NCBI RefSeq assembly: GCF_003383595.3
Contig: NZ_CP033058.2
Location: 248,001 to 312,000 of the forward strand
DNA length: 64,000 nucleotides
Source of the DNA: Metamycoplasma phocicerebrale
Lineage (GTDB): Bacteria > Bacillota_I > Bacilli_A > Mycoplasmatales > Metamycoplasmataceae
Direction: 5' to 3'
Numbering within the stretch: position 1 is the first letter of the stretch; each line of letters opens with the position of its first letter. The notes below the pieces were generated by a model, which was not told the origin of the DNA, searched no databases, and saw only the letters and a list, made by a program, of their open reading frames with translations. Shown one piece after another: positions 38,564 to 49,179 of this stretch. A program made the translations under genes and the position numbers.

Positions 38564-39445
38564 CTATCATTTTTTAGCAAATTTTAAAAAATCTTTTGCT
38601 ATTTCTGGTTTTATTTTTGCAATTGTTGTACATATAGCACCAATACCAGTATGTATTGCTATATCAACAGGCATTGCAAAAGAATAAACTGGAATTTCAT
38701 TATTTATAATGATTTTAAATTTATTAACTAATTCGTCTAACATTTCACTTTCTGCATGAATTATTAAAAAATATTTGTCTTTCGTTTCTTCTTTGTTATT
38801 TTGTCACATCTCATTAACAACTTTTTCTAATGATTTAACAAAAATTCTGCCAATACCATCTTTTTCAAGAACCCCATTATCAAACTTAATAATAGGAACA
38901 ATTTTTAATAACTTTGCTATAGCAGCAGCAGTTTTTGACAACCTTCCGCCTTTTACTAATGCATCATTAAATTGAGGAATTAAAATTAATCTTTCATTAT
39001 TTTCATTAAAAATTTTAGTTGCATCTTCAAAACTCATTCCATTTTTAATATCATCTTCAAAAATAAGTAAATCTCTCAATATTAAAAATGATAATTTTTT
39101 AGATTGAACTACATATACTTTATCATTATCTTTAAATTGATTAGTTACAAAAGAAGTTTGAGAAGATAAAAATTGTGAAATACAATAAATTACAACTTTA
39201 TCATATTTATCTATATATTCTGAAACTATTTTTTCATTTTCACCTAAAGATGAAGCAGAAGTTTTAGCATCAATTTTTTTATTTTCTTTTCACATTTTTG
39301 CATAATGTGAAATTTGTATATTGCGACCTATTTGATATGTATTTTTGTCTATTTCCGCTTGTAATGGAATAAAGCCTCACCCAAGTTCTTTCGCTTGATC
39401 TTCATTAAGACCACATGATGAGTCAACTATAATTTTTATTTTCAT
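38564..39445 (-). CDS. DegV family (fatty-acid-binding) protein
   Basis: A 293-residue protein of the DegV/EDD fold. It begins KIIVDSSCGLNEDQAKELGWGFIPL, has the KTSASSLGENEKIV loop whose Ser contacts the bound fatty acid carboxylate, and contains RLSKTAAAIAKLLKIVPIIKFDNG, the family's central block. The C-terminus HTGIGAICTT has the second carboxylate-binding region. Such proteins (FakB type) present fatty acids to an acyl kinase for phospholipid synthesis. AGGAG precedes the ATG, and the last codon before the stop is TGA Trp. Confidence 0.92.
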
Positions 39446-39569
39446 TTGTTTTCTCCTGGTTTTATTAAATTTTTGATAATCATATTATATAGACTAAGAT
39501 TATATTATATTTATATTTTTAAAAATTGTAGAAACTTTTAAACTAAACACACGAACAATAATTAACTTA

Positions 39570-39580
39570 TATAATATAAT
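39570..39580 (+). promoter_or_regulatory. -10 element(s) of tyrS
   Basis: Two overlapping TATAAT hexamers (39570-39575 and 39575-39580) upstream of a good AAGGAG at 39606-39611. Confidence 0.5.
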
Positions 39581-39616
39581 TTATTAGAAATAAAATTCAA
39601 TAATTAAGGAGAAAAA

Positions 39617-40861
39617 ATGAGCTTAAGCTTTTTAGAAGAATTAAGAGAAAGAAAAATTTTAAATAATATTTCAAGTGAAGAAAAATTTTTAAAAATTAAA
39701 AAGGGGGCTGGTGTATATATTGGATTTGATCCAACTGCTCAAAGTTTGCACTTGGGTAATTATTTACAAATTTCAACTTTATTAAGATTTAAAAAAGCAG
39801 GTTATAAACCTTACGCTATTTTAGGCGGAACAACTGGGATGATAGGAGATCCAAGTTTTCGCAGCACTGAAAGAAACTTTTTAGATAAAGAAACATTAAA
39901 TAAAAACAAAAAGGCAATAAAAGCTCAATTAGAAAAATTTGGACTAGAAGTAATTGATAATTATGATTTTTATAAAAATATGACATTAATTGAATTTTTA
40001 ACTGATGTTGGAAAAATGATTAATGTCAACTATTTGCTTGAAAAAGAAAGCATAGCTACTAGATTAAATAATGGGTTAAGTTTTACTGAATTTAGTTATC
40101 AGTTGATTCAAGGTTGGGATTTTAAAAATATGTTTGAAAAGCATAATGTTAAAATTCAGGCAGGTGGTTCTGATCAATGAGGCAATATTACAACTGGTCT
40201 TGAATTTATTAGAAAAATTCATGGAGAAAATGCCGATGCAGTAGCTATTACTATTAATTTATTGACCGATGAAAATGGAGTGAAATTTGGAAAATCCACC
40301 GGTGGCGGATCTTTATGACTAAATAAAGAAATGACTAGTCCTTATGCAATGTATCAATTCCTTTTAAATCAAGCTGACGAGAAGGTCGATGAATATTTAA
40401 AAACTTTAACTTTTCTAAGCTTAGATGAGATTGATAAAATTATGGAAGAACATAATAAAGCTAAGTTTAAAAGAATAGCTCAAAAAACTTTAGCATTTGA
40501 GGTTTTAAAAAATGTCCATTCTTTAGAATTGGCCCAACAAGCTAAAAAAATAAGTGAAGTTCTATTTTCTAAAGACTCTTCTTCTCTTACATTAAATGAC
40601 ATTGAAATGGTAAAGTATTCAATACCATTAATTGATGTTAAGGAAAATATTAAATTTATTGATTTAATTAAAAATAATAATGTAACTTCTTCAAATAGAG
40701 AAACAAGAGAATTTCTTTCTAAAAAGTCATTTTTATTAGATAATAAAGTTATAGAATCTGAAGAAGAAATAATTAAATTTTCAACTTTTGAAGGCAAATA
40801 TGCATTGCTAAGAAAAGGAAAAAAAGATTTCTATATTTTAGAAAATAAAAAAAATTCTTAA
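39617..40861 (+). CDS. tyrS: tyrosyl-tRNA synthetase
   Basis: A 414-residue class Ic synthetase. YIGFDPTAQSLHLGNYL has the HIGH-type motif HLGN at 45-48. GGTTGMIGDPS and QAGGSDQWGN are TyrRS-specific (GGSDQ recognises tyrosine). The KMSKS-type loop is KFGKS at 223-227. The C-terminal S4-like domain includes SSNRETREFL. It starts after AAGGAG and is followed after 13 bases by the racemase-family gene. Confidence 0.97.
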
Positions 40862-40874
40862 AATAAGGAGCATT

Positions 40875-41942
40875 ATGAATTTTCCTAAAATTGTAATAAA
40901 TGAAACTAAGTTTAAAAACAATGTTAAAAAAGCTATAGAAATTTGCAGGAAAAAAAATATTGAAGTTTTAGCAGTAACTAAAGGTTTTTGCGGTAATCGT
41001 AGAATGGCTGAATTATATTATGAAGCAGGAATTAAATATTTTGGAGATTCTAGATTAGAAAATTTTGAAATATATAAAGATATACCAGGGCATAAACAAT
41101 TGCTTAGAATACCTATGATTTCTGAAATTCCTAAAATGTTAAAATTATGCGATTCTTCTTTAAATGGCGATATTGAAGTAATAAAAAAAATTAGTGATTA
41201 TGTTTTAGAAAAAAAATTAAAAGTTCATGAAATTGTTTTGATGGTTGATTTAGGAGATAGAAGAGAAGGTTGCCTTCCTGAACAAACATTATATATAGCA
41301 AGACAAATTCAAGAATTAAAAGGTGTTAAACTTATTGGTTTGGGTTGTAATTTTGGTTGTTATGGAGCAAGAATACCTTCTGATGAATCTATGGCGCAAT
41401 TTGTTTTGTTACAACATCAAATAGAAAAAGAATTAAATATTAAATTAACTCACATTTCCGGAGGAAATTCTTTAAGCTTGCATATGGTTTGAGAAAATAG
41501 AATGCCCAAGGAAGTTAATTTCTTGCGTATGGGTTTTGCTATGATTTTTGGAACTGAAGATATGTATAGAAAAACTATAGAAGGTATGCATAGAGATGCC
41601 TTTAGATGTGAAGCTGAAGTAATAGAAGTTGATTATAAATCTTCCTTACCAGTAGGAGCTTGTGGTGTAGATGCTTTTGGCCATATTCCACATTTTGATG
41701 ATATAGGAGACATTAAAAGAATTCTTTTGGCTATAGGAAAATTAGATACTATGTTTGATGCAATGATACCATATGATAAGGATTTAGTAATATTAGGAGG
41801 TTCTTCTGATCATATGATTATTAATGCCCAAAATAGCAAAAATACTTATAAAGCCGGAGATATTATAAAATTTAATTTAGATTGAGGAAGTTTATTGTAT
41901 TTGTTTAATTCTAAATATGTAAAAAAAGAATTTGAAAAATAA
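40875..41942 (+). CDS. alanine/ornithine racemase-family PLP enzyme
   Basis: A 355-residue fold type III PLP protein. VLAVTKGFCGNRRMAELYYEAG contains the PLP Lys36, followed by GIKYFGDSRLENF, LLRIPMISEIPKM and LMVDLGDRREGCLPEQ. The VTKGFCG, GDSR and LRxPM blocks are those of the ornithine racemase/YhfX branch rather than canonical alanine racemase. With no cell wall there is no need for D-Ala. Ornithine from arginine catabolism is a plausible substrate, but this is inference. AAGGAG precedes the ATG; co-transcribed with tyrS. Confidence 0.78.
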
Positions 41943-41971
41943 ATTCCTAGATTATTAAGTTAAAACTTTGT

Positions 41972-41977
41972 TATAAT
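41972..41977 (+). promoter_or_regulatory. -10 element, leaderless configuration
   Basis: TATAAT six bases before ATG 41984. The bases in between, TAGCAA, nearly repeat the TAGCAC found at obgE. Confidence 0.6.
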
Positions 41978-41983
41978 TAGCAA

Positions 41984-42691
41984 ATGAATAAAATTGATAA
42001 AATAAATAAAAAACATTATAAAGAAGAAGCAATACAATATGAAAAAACCAATCTTAAAGGTTTATGAAAATCTGAAATAGAAATATTTAAAAAATATTTA
42101 AAACCTAATCAGACTATTTTGGAAATAGGAACAGGAACTGGAAGAGTATCAACAAATTTATTTAATATATTTCCTAAATTGAATATATTGGCTGTTGATT
42201 ATTCCCAAGATATGCTTGATAGGTTTCCTAAAGATATGGATATAAAACATGAATTATTGGATATTACAGAATATAAGAATACTTTAAATAATAAATTTGA
42301 TGTTATTTTATTTATGTTTAACGGGTTTGAAAATATAATTGAGGAAAGCGCAGTCATTAAAGCTCTAAAAAATATAAATAGTTACTTAAAAAAAGACGGA
42401 ATATTTATTTTTACAATACATGAAATTTTTTCTAATTTAGAGTTCCAAGAATTTTGGAATGAAAGATTATTCAAAAATAATAATTGAGAAAATAAAACTT
42501 TAGAAATACAAGAAAAAAATAAAAACAGTATATTTCATCATTTTTATACTAACGATGATATTGTTAAAAAATTAAAAGAAGCGAATTTTCAAATTTTAGA
42601 AAAGAAAAATAGAAACGAGTTTGAAGAATTTCAATGAGTTAAAGATTATTCTAAAAGTTGTGACTTTTATGTTGTCAAAAAAGTTAAATAA
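41984..42691 (+). CDS. class I SAM-dependent methyltransferase
   Basis: A 235-residue protein. ILEIGTGTGRVSTNLF (near residues 45-60) is motif I, NILAVDYSQDMLDRF motif II and FDVILFMFNGFENI motif III, followed by LKKDGIFIFTIHE. These identify a methyltransferase of the Methyltransf_25/11 type; the substrate is unknown. Two or more Trp codons are TGA. It has its own leaderless-type promoter and is followed by a terminator shared with rplS. Confidence 0.85.
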
Positions 42692-42718
42692 AAAATGCAA
42701 TCTCGTTTGCATTTTTTT
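42691..42718. terminator. bidirectional terminator, methyltransferase / rplS
   Basis: AAATGCAA (42693-42700) pairs with TTGCATTT (42707-42714) between convergent genes, with A and T runs on either side. Confidence 0.85.
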
Positions 42719-42733
42719 ATTCTAAATTGAAAA

Positions 42734-43087
42734 CTATTTTCTTTTAATTTCTTTCAATCTAGTGCTTTTACCTTTCAAGCCTCTCATGTAGTAAAGTTTA
42801 GCTCTTCTAACTTTATTTTTTCTTTTAACTTCAATATTTGAAATTAAAGGTGAGTTAACTTTAAATACACGTTCAACACCAACACCATATGAATCTTTTC
42901 TAACTGTAATTGATTTATTAATACCTTCGCCATAAGAAGCGATAACCAATCCTTCAAAAACTTGAATTCTTTCTTTATCGCCTTCTTTAATTCTAACGTG
43001 AACTCTAACATTATAACCTTCTCTAACTTCTGGAAGATCTGTTCTAATTTGATCTTTTTCTACAAATTCTAATAATTTAGTTCTCAT
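42734..43087 (-). CDS. rplS: 50S ribosomal protein L19
   Basis: A 117-residue protein with [47 protein letters not shown] and [22 protein letters not shown], all L19 signatures. AAAGGA before ATG 43087 supports this start. The trmD frame overlaps its first codons. It closes the rpsP-trmD-rplS operon. Confidence 0.97.
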   Translation of the reverse strand: MRTKLLEFVEKDQIRTDLPEVREGYNVRVHVRIKEGDKERIQVFEGLVIASYGEGINKSITVRKDSYGVGVERVFKVNSPLISNIEVKRKNKVRRAKLYYMRGLKGKSTRLKEIKRK

Positions 43088-43754
43088 TTTTTTTCCTTTC
43101 AATTATATCTTTTCGATTTTTTAAGGTTTTTAAATAAGCATTTTCCTCACGTCATTTTTTTATTAAAGCATGATTACCTGATAATAATACTTCAGGGACT
43201 TTTAATCCTTTGTAAATAGCTGGTTTTGTATATTGTGGATAATCTAATAAACCATCATTTTCAAAACTTTCATTCTCGTGACTTGCTTTTCTTAGCACTC
43301 CTGGAACTAATCTAGCTACCGCTTCTGAAATAACCATAGCGGGTATTTCTCCTCCGGTAAGAATATAATCGCCAATTGAAATTTCTTCGTCCACGAAATT
43401 TAAAACGCGTTCATCAAAACCTTCATAATGACCACAAACAAGCGTAATTTCATTATATTTAGATAATTCATGAGCTTTGTTTTGATCAAATTTTTGGCCT
43501 TGCGGACTTACAAGAATTTTATGACTATTAGGTACTGTTTCTAATGCTAAATCAATAGGTTCTACTTGTAAAAGCATTCCATCACCGCCACCATAAACTG
43601 TATCATCAACTTTGTTTCTTTTTTCTTTTGAAAATTTTCTAAAGTCAATTATATTTAATTCAATGTGACCGAGCTTAATTGCCTTTGCTATCATGCTTTG
43701 GTTTTTAAATGCCTCAAAATAAGCCGGAAATAATGTGAGTATGTTTATTTTCAT
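43077..43754 (-). CDS. trmD: tRNA (guanine-N1)-methyltransferase
   Basis: A 225-residue SPOUT-class enzyme that makes m1G37 in tRNAs to prevent +1 frameshifting. [15 protein letters not shown] starts the protein. [37 protein letters not shown] and [30 protein letters not shown] form the trefoil-knot SAM site. A TGA Trp codon at 43152 is followed by about 25 residues, so the true end (43077) overlaps the rplS start by 11 bases. It begins two bases after rpsP ends. Confidence 0.96.
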
Positions 43755-43756
43755 AA

Positions 43757-44017
43757 TTATTTATTTTTGTTTGCTACATAGTTTTTGTAGAAATCATTTC
43801 TTTTTAGTAGAGTTCTAACTGTATCGGTTGGTCTGGCACCATTGTTTAGGTATTTTGTTGTTAGTTCTTCATTTAGTACTAGTTGTTTTGTATGAGGGTC
43901 ATAGTGTCCTAATTCATCGATAAATTTTCCATCACGTGGAGCTCTCGCATCAGAAGCGACAACTTTGTAAACAGCATGGAATTTTTTACCAGTTCTTTTT
44001 AGTCTTAATTTAACCAT
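43757..44017 (-). CDS. rpsP: 30S ribosomal protein S16
   Basis: An 86-residue protein with VKLRLKRTGKKFHAVYKVVASDARAPRDGKFIDELGHYDP, the typical S16 start. GAAAGGA precedes the ATG. It leads the operon rpsP-trmD-rplS; the rimM gene found between rpsP and trmD in many bacteria is absent, as only two bases separate the two genes here. Confidence 0.97.
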   Translation of the reverse strand: MVKLRLKRTGKKFHAVYKVVASDARAPRDGKFIDELGHYDPHTKQLVLNEELTTKYLNNGARPTDTVRTLLKRNDFYKNYVANKNK

Positions 44018-44184
44018 GATTTTCCTTTCTATAAATTCTAAGTGTATGTTGTTTTCTTTATATTTTTAAAGAATGATATTATTTTACCACAAAAAATAAG
44101 TGTTAAGCAAAAATACTTGACACTTTTTTAATTGCATTTTTTTTAAATTGTTGTTTTAAAATTTTTGTTAAAAATTATTCATGG

Positions 44185-44190
44185 TAAAAT
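44185..44190 (+). promoter_or_regulatory. -10 element of cdd, near-leaderless
   Basis: TAAAAT eight bases before ATG 44199. It lies inside the codons of an alternative upstream ATG (44181), which supports 44199 as the true start. Confidence 0.55.
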
Positions 44191-44198
44191 ATATTAAT

Positions 44199-44597
44199 AT
44201 GACAAAAGAATTATTAAAAGAAAAATTAAATTTCTCTTATTCTCCTTATTCTAAAGTGAAGGTCGCAGCTTTAGCCATTGATGATAAGGGAAATGAATAT
44301 TATGGTGTTAATTGTGAAAATGCAGCTTTTCCCAGTGGTTTATGTGCAGAAAGATCTGCGCTATTTGGCTCATTAGCTTATGGTGCAAAAGTGGGTAGTT
44401 TTAAAGAAATTCACATTATTAGTAATTTAAATAAAATTTTATATCCTTGTGGCGCATGTAGACAAGTGATGTCACAATTTTTGAAATCTAATGGAAAGAT
44501 AATATTGTATTCAACAGATTTAAAGGAAGAAAAAGTTTTTTATATTCAAGATATTTTGCCAAATGGAGTAAAAGAAGAAGATATAACTATTAAATAG
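44199..44597 (+). CDS. cdd: cytidine deaminase
   Basis: A 132-residue zinc deaminase of the homotetrameric type. Zinc ligands are Cys49 in CAERSALF, where Glu51 is the proton shuttle, and Cys84 and Cys87 in PCGACRQV. YSPYSKVKVAALAIDDKG and GVNCENAAFP are typical. It salvages cytidine and deoxycytidine to uridine and deoxyuridine. Start 44199 is preferred over 44181 because the -10 element overlaps the upstream codons. The next gene follows after 19 bases. Confidence 0.94.
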   Translation: MTKELLKEKLNFSYSPYSKVKVAALAIDDKGNEYYGVNCENAAFPSGLCAERSALFGSLAYGAKVGSFKEIHIISNLNKILYPCGACRQVMSQFLKSNGKIILYSTDLKEEKVFYIQDILPNGVKEEDITIK

Positions 44598-44616
44598 AAA
44601 GGTAATTTTTTAATTT

Positions 44617-45681
44617 ATGGACAATACAAAACAACATATTTGTGATCTAAAACATATTGAATTACATGGTTCGAATTTTGGCGAAGAAATTAATTATTAT
44701 TTAAATAAATATTCTATGTCTCAAAAAGAATTATCACAAAGATTAGGAATAAGTACACAATATGTGTACATAATAATTAACAGTAAAGAAAATGTAAATT
44801 TAAGCTTATCTATTATTGAAGGCTTGGAAAATGTATTTAACCTTGAATTAGGAACTTTATCAGAAGTATATTCTATTTATGCAAATGAAGAAAAATCTAA
44901 TGACAAAAATATTGAAAAATTATTAAGCCAATATGGCGAAGAGTTTTTAATTCAAAACCCTAATTTGCCTTTGGCAAGTAATTTAAAATTATTAAAAGAA
45001 ATGCCAATAAGTAAAAAATTAATGACTATGAATAGATTTTATGGAGTTTCAGATTTAAAATATTACCAAGATTATTTAAAAGAAAATGCCATTGCAGATG
45101 AAGAAGTTTATCAAAATCCAAACAGCAAGGTTTGAATAAGATTTTGTGAATTATCTATACCAGAATCAATTAACAATAAAAATTTAGGTGTTTTTAGAAA
45201 AACGAGTTTTAACTTAGTTTTTAGAAAAACCATTAAAACTATATGTCAAGATAATCTTAATTTTGAAGAAAAAATAAAAGAATTAAAAGATTATTTATTA
45301 ACTAAAGGAATGATATTAATAACAATGCCTTTTATTGAAAATAGTAATATTGAAAGTATTGCCTTTCAAAAAGGAGCTAGAAGGCTTATTTTTGTTTCAG
45401 ATATATTTGAATGTGAAGCTTTTATTTTCAGATCTATTCTTCATGAAATTACTCATTGTTTTTTTATAAAATCAAATGAAAATCAAATTGATGAAATATA
45501 TTCTAAGGCATATCGAGAATTTAAATCAAAAACAAAAATAAAATATAAGGGTTTAGATGATGCTATTATAGCTCATGAGAATTGTTCTATTATTAAACAT
45601 ATCGAATATAAGGGAGAAGTTTGTGATATTACGAGGCAAGTACTTAAAAAATATCCTAAAGTATCTTTTAAAAATAAATAA
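44617..45681 (+). CDS. XRE-family regulator fused to an ImmA/IrrE-like metallopeptidase domain
   Basis: A 354-residue two-domain protein. Residues 20-82 form a Cro/CI-type helix-turn-helix (FGEEINYYLNKYSMSQKELSQRLGISTQYVYIIINSKENV). The C-terminal half contains SILHEITHCFF with the zinc motif HEITH at 276-280, in the position of ImmA/IrrE-type peptidases. In such proteins the peptidase cleaves a repressor or the HTH part controls its own gene, often in mobile elements and toxin-antitoxin loci. No phage genes or toxin are seen beside it. Separated from cdd by 19 bases, with AAAGG overlapping the cdd end. One TGA Trp at residue 173. Confidence 0.8.
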
Positions 45682-45733
45682 AAAAATAAGATATACTAAA
45701 TCAATTATTTTTGAGTTGTATATCTTATTTTTT
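45681..45733. terminator. bidirectional terminator, XRE-peptidase / lipoprotein
   Basis: A perfect 16-bp stem (45681-45696 with 45718-45733) with a 21-base loop between convergent genes. Confidence 0.85.
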
Positions 45734-46274
45734 AGTCATCTAATGGAACAAATCCGTCTTTTTCTGAAGACATTTTTCCTTTATATATTTTGTCTGGACA
45801 CAAAATACTAAATCTTATTCCTGGCAATCTCCTGCCTTCATAAGAAGAAACTATTTCCATTTCTAAAATATGACCATTTAAAAAAGGAAAAACACTTTCA
45901 TCAGGTGCAGAATATTTGAAATATTTTTTAAATCTTCCATCTTTAACAGCATTTTCAAATTTTATTTTTTTATCAATATTATTTTCTATTTGCTTATCTT
46001 CAGGATAATAATCTAACCTAATGTTTTTAATTATTTGTATAAGTTCATCATTTGATAATTTTTTAGCTTCTTTTGTCTTTGTAAAAGAAATAGCATCAAC
46101 AACTAATTTTATTTGAGAACTATTTAGTAGTTTAGTATTTGGATTTGGAGCTGGATCAATTCATCCATCACCATCACCATCATCTAAAGAATTGTTACAT
46201 GAAACAGCCACCATAGGTAAGATTGGCAGACTAGATAAAGATAAAATGCTCAATACTAATTTATTTTTTTTCAT
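45732..46274 (-). CDS. lipoprotein, function unknown
   Basis: A 180-residue secreted lipoprotein. MKKNKLVLSILSLSSLPILP is the signal peptide, ending in an AVSC lipobox (Cys26). An acidic stretch of alternating Asp-Gly follows (DDGDGDGWIDPAPNPN). The mature part starts SSQIKLVVDAISF, close to the pattern LTDGQIQTIIDAFEF of the next lipoprotein, so the two are probably diverged paralogues. No enzymatic motif is recognised. Confidence 0.8.
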
Positions 46275-46316
46275 ATATATATTTTAATACATTTTTATAT
46301 TTAAAAATATAAATAA

Positions 46317-46356
46317 AAAAGCGAAATTAATTTAAATCCAATTTAACTTCGCTTGC
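46317..46356 (-). terminator. terminator of the lipoprotein / ZIP operon
   Basis: AAGCGAA (46319-46325) pairs with TTCGCTT (46348-46354), with T runs on the minus strand. It overlaps the last codons of the 46327-46797 gene. Confidence 0.72.
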
Positions 46357-46797
46357 TTTTTCTATTTGATCATTTCTATCTATACATAGTATTTGATATT
46401 TAATTACTATTTTATTATTATCATTATAGCCTAATTTAAAATTGTATTTATGTGCTGAGCCAAAACCTGTTAATGGGTGATATTTAAAAATAAAATATTT
46501 TTTAAATTCAATATTGTAATTAATTATTTGTTCTGCTATTTCTTGTTTGTTTTCACGCATGCGCACAAATTTATCCCATTTTTCTAGCAATTTGTTTTCT
46601 TGCATTAATTTTTTGCCTTCAGCAGTTAATTTGAATTCGAAGGCATCAATTATAGTTTGAATTTGCCCATCGGTTAATAAAGGAACGTCTTTTTCTTGAA
46701 AGTCTTTTTCACTAATATCACAAGAACTAGAAATTACTGGAAGACTTATTATTGGTATGATTCCTATTAACCATAAAAATTTTTTTGTTTTTTTCAT
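46327..46797 (-). CDS. lipoprotein, function unknown
   Basis: A 156-residue lipoprotein with signal MKKTKKFLWLIGIIPIISLP and an SSSC lipobox (Cys26). The mature region has LTDGQIQTIIDAFEFKLTAEGKKL, resembling the neighbouring 180-residue lipoprotein in the same relative place, and a beta-rich C-terminus. AAGGAG precedes the ATG. It begins 16 bases after the 781-residue lipoprotein stop and is probably in the same transcript. Confidence 0.8.
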   Translation of the reverse strand: MKKTKKFLWLIGIIPIISLPVISSSCDISEKDFQEKDVPLLTDGQIQTIIDAFEFKLTAEGKKLMQENKLLEKWDKFVRMRENKQEIAEQIINYNIEFKKYFIFKYHPLTGFGSAHKYNFKLGYNDNNKIVIKYQILCIDRNDQIEKASEVKLDLN

Positions 46798-46813
46798 TTT
46801 ATTTTCTCCTTTT

Positions 46814-49159
46814 TTATTTACCTCTTATTAGAATATCTTGAAAATAATTCAAATCGTTAGGACTTAGCGGTTTAACAATATGTTTTTGATATACAATTTT
46901 TGAAAAGTTGTTAATATTTATTTGATTATTAAAATTTAAAGTATAACTTAGCAAATTATTAAGTTCATTTATTAAAGATAATTGACTTTCTAAATTTAAT
47001 TTATTAATATAATTCTCAATTTTCAATAAATTATCACTAAGTTGAATATTATTATTATCAATATTTTTAGATTCTATAAATTTTTGATAATTAATTAATT
47101 CAACATAAACATTTTTATCTTGTATATTTAAATCTTTTATTGTTTTAGAAAGATTTATAATATTGTTGTTTTTGTTAGTTAAAATTGATAGTAAATATTC
47201 GCTAGAAGTGCCTTCAAAAATATTGAATTTATTATGTTTATAAATTGATTTGTTTTTATTAAAGAATTCATTATATTTTTCATAATCATCTATTAGAGTT
47301 ATATCAACTACCAATTTCGGATTTATGCTATTTAAAATTTTTTTAGATCAATTTATTCTGCTTAAAACAAATTGATTTTTATTATTTATTAAGACTGGTA
47401 TATTAATATAGATAGACTTATTTGAAGGTTTTTTGATATAAAAATCTTCAATAATTAAATTTAATTCATTTTTTATTTTTTCAAACCATGCAGATTCTAT
47501 TTTTTTGCTTATTTTAATAATATAAGGATTTGAAAGTTTTTGTTTGTTTTGAAATTGAAAAGTATTATTTATTATTTGAGAATTAAAATCTAAAATAATA
47601 GGATTAGAAATATTCACAAAAGCATCTTTTAAATCTGCATAATTTAAACCATTTGTGGAAGCTGTTAATAAAAGGTTTTGTGGTGCTTGAGATAATCATA
47701 TATCTTTATTATCTTCAATTAATGCATATTGATTAATTATATTGTTAAATAAGCTTTGAAATGCTAAATTTTTAGCTGTTAAACTGTAATGCAAATTATT
47801 GTCTAAACCATAATAAATTTTTAAAAAATTATTATTCATATAAGGTGTATTTATGTTTGGATTATGATTAATGATTATTGAATTATTTAATCTATATCTA
47901 TTAAAATTTTTTTGATAAGAAAAATTATATTTCTTGTAATTCTTTAAAATATAATTCTTGTCATCTAAAGATAATTGTTCATAATTTATTTTTGAAACAA
48001 TGTTTTGTTTGAAAGCATTAGTAATTTGAGAAGAAAAAGTATTTTCTGATATTTTTAATGGATTATATTCAATTTTTATTTGCCTTAAGGATTTTTTTAT
48101 TGGTTTTATATAAAATTTGTTTTTTTCTAAAATAACTTCATTCGAATTTGATGAATAAATATAATAAAATCCAGCAAAATAACGATTTTTATAGTTTTTT
48201 CCATATTCAAAAAATCATTTAATATTTAAAAAAGGATTACCATATTTTTTTTCAATTATTTCAAAAGGAATTGCATCAAAATAGTTTTGTATAATAAATA
48301 AATTTTCAAAAATATTGTTTAAGTCAATAAAACTATTATCATTAGTTTCTATTGTTAAACTATTTGTATCTAAACTTAATAATTTTTCTACATTAATTTT
48401 ATTGTTTCTTAAAAATGTATATAAATCAAAACCATTAAAAGCTTCATTTTTATTATTAGTTTCTCCTAATGCTATGTTGTGTTTTTTAGCATAATTTTTT
48501 CTAAAATCTTTGTTTTTTAATAATGAAGCAAATAACCCCAATTTAAAAGATTTAATATTAATAAAACTATTTTTTTGTTTAATGCCTTGATAATTTAATC
48601 ATACATTAGGCATTTCGTGAACAAAAATTTCAAACGACTTCGCTTCCTTTAAAGATTTTTTAAAATTATTGTTATTTATAGATTTTTGATCAGAAGAAGG
48701 TATATTTAAGAAAGCGCTATTAAAGCCGTTGCCTTTATCTTTTTTAGGCTTAAAAATACCCGCTTCTTCGTTATTATTTTCTGGGTTGTATTCAACAATA
48801 TCTATCATATCATTATCAAATTCATAAGAATTTAATTTAGAAACAACCTTTACTTTTTTAGCTCATTCAAAATTGTAAGAAATGGAAGAAGGAATTAGCA
48901 CAATATTATCCCTAAAATCAATTAATGGTTGTTGAGAACTTTTGATTCTAAAAAGTTTTGCTGAAGTGGCTAAATTAATTTTTCTAATATTTTCACTTAG
49001 AAAATTATTATTTAAATATGCAAAATCTCCATAATCATTTGCATAGTTATTTTTTTCAACATATGAGTATTTATTACTATTAAAATTATTCTTTATGCAA
49101 GAAATTGTACATAAAGGCATTAAAACCATTGAAGAACTTAATAGTAATAATTTTTTCAT
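46814..49159 (-). CDS. large lipoprotein, function unknown
   Basis: A 781-residue lipoprotein reassembled over six or more TGA Trp codons. The signal MKKLLLLSSSMVLMPLCTIS ends in an ISC lipobox (Cys21). The mature part is Asn- and Lys-rich with no clear domain. The size, topology and phrases such as NEVILEKNKFYIKPIKKSLRQIKIEYN recall the substrate-binding proteins of oligopeptide transporters (OppA/P100) seen in this genus, but the match is weak and no OppBCDF genes are near. It follows the ZIP transporter after 20 bases and precedes a small lipoprotein after 16, forming a three-gene unit. Confidence 0.7.
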
Positions 49160-49179
49160 CTTATCCCCTCAAAATTTTA

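Noticed and set aside
44181-44198. Upstream ATG of cdd as the start
   Set aside because: The TAAAAT -10 element lies inside those codons, and the homologous part begins at the second ATG.
46814-49159. OppA, oligopeptide-binding lipoprotein
   Set aside because: Similarity is limited to short phrases, and no OppBCDF genes are adjacent; left as unknown lipoprotein.
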